This document shows positions 6,852-11,298 of a DNA stretch of 11,298 bases, piece after piece. Source of the DNA: Bacteroidales bacterium (GTDB lineage: Bacteria > Bacteroidota > Bacteroidia > Bacteroidales > JAADGE01); assembly GCA_029934265.1 (NCBI GenBank), contig JAOZMN010000067.1, forward strand, positions 1 to 11,298, given 5' to 3'. Within the stretch, counting starts at the first letter, position 1. Each line of letters begins with the position of its first letter. The notes under the pieces were generated by a model, which searched no databases, was not told the DNA's origin, and was given only the letters and a program-made list of their open reading frames with translations. Made by a program: the position numbers and the translations under genes.

Positions 6852-7859
6852 ATGAAAAAATATTTATTTATAATTATTGCCGTTTCATTTTTATTTTCTT
6901 GCAAACAAGAAAGTAATTATTCCGTTGATGTTTCCAAAATCAAAGTTGAACTGACATTAAAACGTCTCGATAAAGATTTTTTTAATTATCCGGAAGGAAA
7001 ATTAGAAGAACATATAAAAGATTTACAAAAAGTATACGGCGATTTTTTTAAACTGTATAATTTTAAAATTTTAAGAGTAGGAAGTTCCGATGATACGCTT
7101 TATCCGATTAAAATAAAGCAATTTATGAAATATTGCAAAAAGAAAAATATAAATAAAGATGTTGAATTTGCTTATGGAAACATAAAACCGGTAATGGACG
7201 AAATAAATACAGCATTTAAGTATTATAAACATTATTTTCCGGACAAAAAACTTCCTGAAATTTACACATATATATCCGGCTATAATCTTTCGGTTGTTAC
7301 GGCTGAAAACGCCATTGGAATTTCGCTCGATAAATATCTCGGAGCCGACTACAAGCCCTACGAAAAACTTGCAATCGACAAGTATAGAAGGGAGCGTATG
7401 CACAAAGCAATGATAAAAGTCGATGCAATGAAAGCTCAATTATTTGCGGATTATCCGTATGAAAGCAAAACTGATGAAATGCTTGAAAATATAATTTACG
7501 ACGGAAAAATACAGTATGCACTTTATTGTATGTTGCCCGAAGCGGCAGATACTTTAAAATGGGGCTACAGCCGGCAAAAATATGACTGGGCAAAACATAA
7601 CGAGGCGAAAATTTGGAATCATATTATCGAAAAAAAATTACTTTTCAGTACCGACAAACTTGAAGTTAAAAAATACGTAGGCGACGGACCTTTTACAACA
7701 CCGTTTTCAAAAATATCGGCACCGAGAGCCGCTGTATATTGCGGATTCAGAATTATAGAAAATTACATGAAAAACAATTCCGATATTTCGCTCAAACAAT
7801 TAATGGAAGAAAAAGATTACAGGAAAATATTTACAAAATCTCGCTACAATCCGAAATAA
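6852..7859 (+). CDS. gldB: GldB-family gliding-motility-associated lipoprotein
   Basis: This 335-residue protein is a lipoprotein by sequence: hydrophobic residues 4-16, then lipobox LFSC with Cys17 as the lipidated residue, so it should sit in the cell envelope. The start of the mature protein (IKVELTLKRLDKDFFN, 30-45) and the C-terminal block KISAPRAAVYCGFRIIENYM (287-306) followed by LKQLMEEKDYRKIFTKSRY match the layout of GldB proteins, in which a GRIGxWxGWxIVxxYM-like block precedes a short F-xxSxYKP tail. GldB is needed for gliding in Flavobacterium, but homologues are widespread in non-gliding Bacteroidetes, so motility should not be inferred. No HExxH zinc motif is present. The SAPRAAVYCG block differs from the usual form, so the family call is good but the role is unknown. 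A candidate promoter lies 58 nt upstream. Confidence 0.75.
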   Translation: MKKYLFIIIAVSFLFSCKQESNYSVDVSKIKVELTLKRLDKDFFNYPEGKLEEHIKDLQKVYGDFFKLYNFKILRVGSSDDTLYPIKIKQFMKYCKKKNINKDVEFAYGNIKPVMDEINTAFKYYKHYFPDKKLPEIYTYISGYNLSVVTAENAIGISLDKYLGADYKPYEKLAIDKYRRERMHKAMIKVDAMKAQLFADYPYESKTDEMLENIIYDGKIQYALYCMLPEAADTLKWGYSRQKYDWAKHNEAKIWNHIIEKKLLFSTDKLEVKKYVGDGPFTTPFSKISAPRAAVYCGFRIIENYMKNNSDISLKQLMEEKDYRKIFTKSRYNPK

Positions 7860-7861
7860 AA

Positions 7862-7870
7862 TATTTTTGC
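7862..7870 (+). promoter_or_regulatory. Candidate Bacteroidetes -7 box for the GIN-domain gene
   Basis: The sequence tatttttgc fits TAnnTTTGC exactly and lies 55 nt before the ATG at 7926, just after the gldB stop. A -33 element is not evident; AT-rich DNA yields such matches by chance, so confidence is moderate. Confidence 0.4.
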
Positions 7871-7925
7871 CGTTTTGATTTAAGTTTTATATATTGTCCG
7901 AAAAAATAATTGGAAACTTCGGAAT

Positions 7926-8621
7926 ATGTTTAAAAAAGAAAATATAATACTTGTCTCTATATTGATATTTTTGGTAATATTAATAACAGCTTCACAGTTT
8001 GAAGCAAAAAATAAACTTGAAAAATATCTTGCAAAAGGAGGCGACTCTACTCAGGTTAAAAAGAAAGAAGATACAAAAAAAATTAAAATTCCTTTAAGGA
8101 AATTTAAACATATTATTTTTGAAGATAAGGTAAATGTTACGTTGATAAAAGCCGCAAATTACGAAATAAATTGCTCCGAAAAAGATGATGTTTTATCTAA
8201 AATAAATATGAAATCAGACACCGTTGTCATAAGCGGTGATGTTACTTTTTTTATGAAAGTCAGAAATTTAAATTCTATAAAAGTAGCAGGAAATGCAATT
8301 TTAAACCTGTCAGGATTTTATACCGATACTTGTTCTGTAAATACTTCCGGTAATGGCTCGTTAAACGTTCAAAATTCCGATTTTCAAGTACTTAATATTT
8401 TAAGTACCGGTAATTCGGTAATAATTATTAAAAAATCTAAATTAGAAAAAGTTAATATCAACATTAAAAATACCGCAAGTATAACTATAACTTCAAAAGT
8501 TTCATATTTATTCGGCAGGGTAGATGCAAGTGCCGATTTGTATGTATCTGAAACTGATAGCCTTTCAGTTAAATCAGAAAACGGCGGACTTTCCCTAAGC
8601 AGAAGAAACAATAATTATTAA
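7926..8621 (+). CDS. GIN-domain (DUF2807-like) beta-helix protein with N-terminal anchor
   Basis: The 231-residue protein starts with a basic tip and a single hydrophobic segment (about residues 8-23), then a charged linker (KNKLEKYLAKGG... KKKEDTKK), and from about residue 60 short repeating strands rich in Ser, Thr, Asn, Val and Ile. The order FKHIIFEDKVNVTLIKA, then SDTVVISGDVTFFMKVRNLNSIKVAGNAILNLS, then SVNTSGNGSLNVQNSDFQ, ending in LSLSRRN, resembles the DUF2807/GIN domain, a right-handed beta-helix found in many Bacteroidetes envelope proteins and sometimes labelled autotransporter adhesin head. The anchor may be a signal peptide or a retained transmembrane segment; no lipobox Cys is present. 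It follows gldB by 66 nt and has its own candidate -7 box. The precise function is unknown, and the family match rests on pattern rather than a diagnostic motif. Confidence 0.65.
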   Translation: MFKKENIILVSILIFLVILITASQFEAKNKLEKYLAKGGDSTQVKKKEDTKKIKIPLRKFKHIIFEDKVNVTLIKAANYEINCSEKDDVLSKINMKSDTVVISGDVTFFMKVRNLNSIKVAGNAILNLSGFYTDTCSVNTSGNGSLNVQNSDFQVLNILSTGNSVIIIKKSKLEKVNINIKNTASITITSKVSYLFGRVDASADLYVSETDSLSVKSENGGLSLSRRNNNY

Positions 8622-8626
8622 CTTAG

Positions 8627-8799
8627 CCTACATAATTCATAAACTTTTGTTAGAAATGTTAAAAGGTGCGTTAGTATTGGCGACCGCAGGCTTTTTATAT
8701 TTGAAGAATAGCGAGCTATTTTGAAAATATAAAAAATGAGGATTGTTAATAATGACGTGCATTTTAGCATTGTAATAGAAAGTTTATGAATTATGCAGG
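8627..8799. mobile_element. 173-bp foldback MITE with TTAG target duplication
   Basis: The ends are 38-bp inverted repeats, left 8627-8664 and right 8762-8799, matching at 30 of 38 positions; the outer 21 bp differ at only one (cctRcataattcataaac core). Both are flanked directly by ttag (8623-8626 and 8800-8803), a 4-bp target-site duplication. The self-complementarity continues inward (tttttatattt near 8690-8703 against aaatataaaaa near 8725-8735) to the central palindrome aatagcgagctatt (8707-8720). No coding frame fills it. Ends beginning CC with a 4-bp duplication resemble IS1380-family elements, so a non-autonomous derivative is a reasonable guess. It lies at a convergent gene junction, one base after the DUF2807-like gene's flank, where the hairpin could also act on transcript ends. 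Confidence 0.82.
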
Positions 8800-8823
8800 T
8801 TAGGAAATGTTACGAAATAAAAA

Positions 8824-8865
8824 GCCCCTTAGGGTTTTATTTATAGTTCCTTAGTGTCTGATTGC
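8824..8865. repeat. Shortened second copy of the post-sufT repeat
   Basis: The order gccccttagggttt (8824-8837), tatttatag (8838-8846), then tctgattgc (8857-8865) mirrors the outer parts of the 5710-5797 repeat (gaccctaagggttt, tatttatag, tctgattgc), with the middle and one inner arm missing. The right half lies within the 3' end of the minus-strand gene and supplies its last codons (QSDTKEL and the stop). Confidence 0.55.
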
Positions 8866-9830
8866 AAAAAAACATCTTTTTTATACCTCGTTTTTGCAAA
8901 CAGTAAAAAAGCCCCTGTTGAAGCAGGGAAAGCAACATTAATTATCCATAAAGAACTTGAAGCCGCAAGTATTATTGTATCGGAATCTACAAAAAATCCA
9001 AGAAAAAAAATTGAAACAGAGCCTCTTACCCCAATTTCCGTAAGAGTAATGCTTGGTATTCCGGAAGAAGCAAGGTAGCTTAAAGAAATACCGATAAATG
9101 CTTGTAAGATAGTTATTTCAGCACCAAATAAAATTAATAATAAATAATATTGAAAACTAAAAATTAAATATCTTACCGCACTTAACATCATAATATAAAT
9201 CAATTCTTGCTTTGAATATTCCGAAATTGCAACAATTGCATTTTCGAGTTTGGAAAATATTTTTATTTGCAAAACGGTTTTTATAATTTTTTTCAGGTTA
9301 AATAATATAACAATCAAAAAAATAAGGGCAATACCGGAAATTGTTAAAACCAATATTGAAGATTTAATATCAATAAATTTAATTTTTTCGGAATAAAAAA
9401 AGAAAACGAGAATACCTCCGGCGAAGCCCATTGTTATAGTTATTCCGAGTTGCGAAAAACTTCCGATAAGAGTTGCAAAAAATGCTTTTTTCCTGTCTTT
9501 TTTATCGAAAATCATAGGTCTTCCGAATAACTCTCCGATTCTGTTCGGGGTGAAAACAGAATAAGTAAGTCCTGTCAGAACAGCTTTGTATGAAAGTTGT
9601 ATCGAAATATTTTTGATTTTACGTACAAGTTTTTTCCATTTTACAGCTTCCGTAAACCAATTAACAGGGACTAGTAATAATATAAAAACAGATAGTAAAA
9701 TACTTTCCGACCTGTTAAAATCGGGAATATTTGAAATGTCGGAACTTAAGATTCGATAAAATATATAAGCATACGCCAAAATGCCGGCAGATACTTTAAA
9801 TATAACGTCTTTGTCAAGTTTCTTTGTCAT
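8841..9830 (-). CDS. UPF0104 / LPG-synthase-TM-like integral membrane protein
   Basis: The 329-residue protein is almost wholly hydrophobic, with about eight membrane segments (near 10-28, 43-60, 82-95, 118-147, 159-178, 211-238, 241-258 and 271-311). It shows the marks of the UPF0104 family (COG0392, the transmembrane region of lysylphosphatidylglycerol synthases): TPNRIGELFGRP (94-105), usually TPGRxGE in the family, and SITLTEIGVRGSVSIFF (260-276), matching the TExGVR loop. Family members are thought to move or modify lipids or lipid-linked sugars; the soluble aminoacyl-transferase domain of MprF is missing, so lysyl transfer is not expected. It is transcribed towards the MITE and away from the ECF sigma gene. 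Its last seven residues are encoded by a repeat sequence, so the native C-terminus may have been changed. Confidence 0.8.
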   Translation of the reverse strand: MTKKLDKDVIFKVSAGILAYAYIFYRILSSDISNIPDFNRSESILLSVFILLLVPVNWFTEAVKWKKLVRKIKNISIQLSYKAVLTGLTYSVFTPNRIGELFGRPMIFDKKDRKKAFFATLIGSFSQLGITITMGFAGGILVFFFYSEKIKFIDIKSSILVLTISGIALIFLIVILFNLKKIIKTVLQIKIFSKLENAIVAISEYSKQELIYIMMLSAVRYLIFSFQYYLLLILFGAEITILQAFIGISLSYLASSGIPSITLTEIGVRGSVSIFFLGFFVDSDTIILAASSSLWIINVAFPASTGAFLLFAKTRYKKDVFLQSDTKEL

Positions 9831-9908
9831 TGTTTTTTGAAAAAAAAATAATATTATTCAAAATAAAAATAAAAAATTTAAAATTATTGTTATTTTCGTA
9901 AAAAATAT

Positions 9909-9935
9909 GCAACCTTTTACAAAATAAACATCTAT
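9909..9935 (+). promoter_or_regulatory. Candidate ECF-type promoter of the sigma gene
   Basis: A -35-like gcaacc (9909-9914) with the ECF hallmark AAC, followed 14 nt later by catctat (9929-9935), lies directly before the GTG of the ECF sigma gene at 9946. This is the pattern expected of an autoregulated ECF promoter, and it differs from the TAnnTTTG housekeeping type. The start of transcription would fall only a few nucleotides before the GTG, giving a very short leader. No second copy was found in the window to confirm the motif. Confidence 0.5.
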
Positions 9936-9945
9936 AATTCAAACA

Positions 9946-10557
9946 GTGTCGCAAATAATAAATAAAAAGATTATTTCGCTTTGCGGAAAAAATAATCAGG
10001 AAGCTCAAAGGACGGTTTATAATGCGTTTGCACCCACAATGTTGGGGGTTTGCTTGCGGTATCTGAAAGAAAAACAAATTGCGGAAGATGTAATGCAAGA
10101 TGCTTTTATCGTTGTCTTTACAAAAATAAAGCAATTTTCGGGAAAAGGTTCTTTTGAAGGTTGGGTGCGGAGAATTATGGTTAATTCGGCACTCGTTTAT
10201 TTAAGAAAAAATAAACAATACGATTGTTGTTTTGATGATATAGGAGAAACAAGTATTGAATTCGAGACGGAAAAAATACCCGATGTCGATTATAAAAATT
10301 CGGAGTCGGTGATAAAAACCGCAGATTTCAGTCAGGCTGAAATGATGGAGGCTGTTTGGAAATTACCAAAAGGGTTTCGAGAGGTATTTAATTTATATGC
10401 CGTAGAGGGATATAAGCACAAAGAAATTGCGGAAATACTTGATATTAGTATTGGTACGTCAAAATCGCAACTTATGCGAGCAAGAAAAAAAATTCAAGAA
10501 ATTTTGTATCGAGAAGCAATCAAAAAACATAAAGAAAAAAGAAAACAAATATTCTGA
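9946..10557 (+). CDS. ECF-family RNA polymerase sigma factor
   Basis: The 203-residue protein has the two domains of group IV (ECF) sigma factors and no sigma-1 or sigma-3 region. Region 2 spans about 23-91, with YLKEKQIAEDVMQDAFIVVF (39-58, the DAxQExF-like core-binding helix) and FEGWVRRIMVNSALVYLRK (70-88). Region 4 spans about 133-186, with LPKGFREVFNLYAVEGYKHKEIAEIL and the helix-turn-helix ISIGTSKSQLMRARKKI (168-184). The start is GTG at 9946; it gives a normal N-terminus. It presumably directs transcription of a small envelope-related regulon and of itself, given the motif upstream. The downstream membrane protein is the likely anti-sigma factor. Its exact ECF subgroup cannot be set by eye. 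Confidence 0.92.
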   Translation: MSQIINKKIISLCGKNNQEAQRTVYNAFAPTMLGVCLRYLKEKQIAEDVMQDAFIVVFTKIKQFSGKGSFEGWVRRIMVNSALVYLRKNKQYDCCFDDIGETSIEFETEKIPDVDYKNSESVIKTADFSQAEMMEAVWKLPKGFREVFNLYAVEGYKHKEIAEILDISIGTSKSQLMRARKKIQEILYREAIKKHKEKRKQIF

Positions 10558-10612
10558 CAAAAATTAAATTCTTGAATTTAACCGGTTCGAGAAAAAATTC
10601 AATAAAACCAAA

Positions 10613-11104
10613 ATGAAAGATTTAAAATACATAGACGACTTGGCAAAAAGCAAGCTCGGAAATGTGCAATCGACACCAACTGTGAGCTGGGAACAGTTTG
10701 CAGGAAAAATGTCGGCACAAACCGGCATACAGGCAAGTACAAGTTTTTTTTCCGTACTTAGTGCAAAAATAATTATCGGCGGAATGATTATTGCCGGAAT
10801 TATTGGCGGTATTTTTTTACTGAATAATAATGACAAACAACCGGTAAGCAAAAAACAAACACCGAACAAAAAAGTTGTCGTCGAAAAAACAACAATTCCG
10901 GATACAATTTCTGAAATTTCCAAAGATACGAATATTGACACTATCAAAAATAATAATAAAGAAGAAAATATTGAAAGTAATACGGAAAATATCAAACCGA
11001 TAAAATCGGAAAGTACGTCTGATGTTACTATCGAGATAGTACAAAAACTGATTATTACGCCGGAACACGATACAATTATCAAACTCGATACTATATATAA
11101 ATAA
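10613..11104 (+). CDS. Single-pass membrane protein, probable anti-sigma partner
   Basis: No diagnostic domain is recognised. The 163-residue protein has a cytoplasmic-type N-terminus (1-50) with a VSWEQFAGKM segment (24-33), resembling the short WxxxxxKM-type motif at the start of many Bacteroidetes ECF-linked membrane proteins; one transmembrane helix (51-70, rich in Ile and Gly); and a low-complexity tail (71-163) rich in Asn, Lys, Glu, Ser and Thr that is probably disordered and periplasmic, ending ITPEHDTIIKLDTIYK. It starts 55 nt after the sigma gene on the same strand and is followed by a strong terminator, so the two form one unit. An anti-sigma role is inferred from topology and position. 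The longer beta-barrel or sensor domain of some relatives is absent. Confidence 0.6.
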   Translation: MKDLKYIDDLAKSKLGNVQSTPTVSWEQFAGKMSAQTGIQASTSFFSVLSAKIIIGGMIIAGIIGGIFLLNNNDKQPVSKKQTPNKKVVVEKTTIPDTISEISKDTNIDTIKNNNKEENIESNTENIKPIKSESTSDVTIEIVQKLIITPEHDTIIKLDTIYK

Positions 11105-11127
11105 TAATTACCTGATTATTAATTAAG

Positions 11128-11162
11128 ATAACACAGATAACTTTAATCTGTGTTATTTTTTT
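11128..11162 (+). terminator. Intrinsic terminator after the sigma operon
   Basis: A perfect 11-bp stem, ataacacagat (11128-11138) and atctgtgttat (11146-11156), encloses a 7-nt loop and runs into a T-tract up to 11162. It sits 23 nt after the stop of the membrane-protein gene and is the clearest terminator in the window. Confidence 0.9.
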
Positions 11163-11163
11163 A

Positions 11164-11172
11164 TACTTTTGC
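11164..11172 (+). promoter_or_regulatory. Candidate Bacteroidetes -7 box leading out of the window
   Basis: The sequence tacttttgc fits TAnnTTTGC exactly and begins two bases after the terminator's T-tract. It points to a gene starting beyond position 11298; the 126 nt that follow show no convincing coding frame and would be its leader or upstream region. The -33 region would lie within the terminator hairpin and shows no TTTG. Confidence 0.5.
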
Positions 11173-11298
11173 AGAAAGGAATAATAAATTTTTCATCAAA
11201 TTCATCTGCTTCATTATCTTTAAAATACTATAAGTACCCTATTAAAAGTTTTTACACATCAATCTTTGTATAGGCATCTATTTATTAATACTTTATAT

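Noticed and set aside
6852..7859. GldB-like protein as a metallopeptidase or as proof of gliding motility
   Set aside because: No HExxH motif is present, no other gld genes are in the window, and GldB homologues occur in non-gliding species.
9814..10134. Minus-strand frame covering the ECF promoter and the start of the sigma gene
   Set aside because: It lies opposite a well-supported sigma factor and shows no recognisable domain.
10569..10593. Short hairpin (ttcttgaa and ttcgagaa) between the sigma gene and the membrane protein gene
   Set aside because: The stem is short with a G-T pair and is followed by A residues, not a T-tract, so it is not supported as a terminator or attenuator.
10564..11082. 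A 172-residue hydrophobic open frame on the minus strand opposite the membrane protein gene
   Set aside because: It is the antisense of a low-complexity coding region. The plus-strand frame follows the sigma gene, has a sensible topology and ends just before a terminator; the minus frame has no such support.
1..11298. CRISPR array, tRNA, rRNA or riboswitch
   Set aside because: No regularly spaced long repeats, tRNA cloverleaf or rRNA-like sequence was noticed on reading either strand.

Overview
The window is AT-rich DNA (roughly 30% GC by eye) from a member of the phylum Bacteroidetes (Bacteroidota). The case rests on several independent signs: a gldB-type lipoprotein, PorT-like outer-membrane beta-barrel and GIN-domain (DUF2807) proteins, the Bacteroidetes gene order sufB-C-D-S-E-T, almost no Shine-Dalgarno sequences, and -7 boxes of the phylum's TAnnTTTG type. 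No genus can be named from this sequence alone.

Positions 1-5697 hold most of a SUF iron-sulfur cluster assembly operon, all on the plus strand: the last codons of sufB, then sufC (ATPase), sufD (scaffold partner), sufS (cysteine desulfurase), sufE (sulfur acceptor) and sufT (DUF59/MIP18 family). Two blocks interrupt it. A 240-residue outer-membrane beta-barrel gene lies between sufB and sufC and runs 23 bp into sufC. A two-gene MNT/HEPN (MntA-HepT type) toxin-antitoxin module lies between sufC and sufD, packed so tightly that it should be co-transcribed with the likely essential suf genes. Short tandem duplications precede the beta-barrel gene (14 bp x3) and sufE (16 bp x2), and the sufD-sufS gap holds a degenerate repeat.

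Positions 5698-8621 hold, after a palindromic dispersed repeat, queG (epoxyqueuosine reductase, itself a two-[4Fe-4S] enzyme), a GldB-family lipoprotein and a GIN-domain beta-helix protein, all on the plus strand. The last two have candidate promoters.

Positions 8622-8840 are a non-coding convergent junction. It holds a 173-bp foldback element with 38-bp terminal inverted repeats and a 4-bp target duplication (TTAG), best read as a MITE. Next to it is a shortened relative of the repeat found after sufT; this second copy encodes the last residues of the neighbouring minus-strand gene.

Positions 8841-9830 (minus strand) encode a UPF0104/LPG-synthase-TM-type membrane protein. Divergent from it, 9946-11104 carry an ECF sigma factor and a small single-pass membrane protein that is probably its anti-sigma partner. 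A good candidate ECF-type promoter stands immediately upstream of the sigma gene, suggesting autoregulation. A strong intrinsic terminator closes this unit and is followed at once by a Bacteroidetes-type -7 box pointing out of the window; 11173-11298 shows no gene.

No wholly new system is evident. The most unusual points are the cargo genes inside the suf operon, the tandem start-codon duplications that create overlapping five-codon ORFs, and the two small repeat families.
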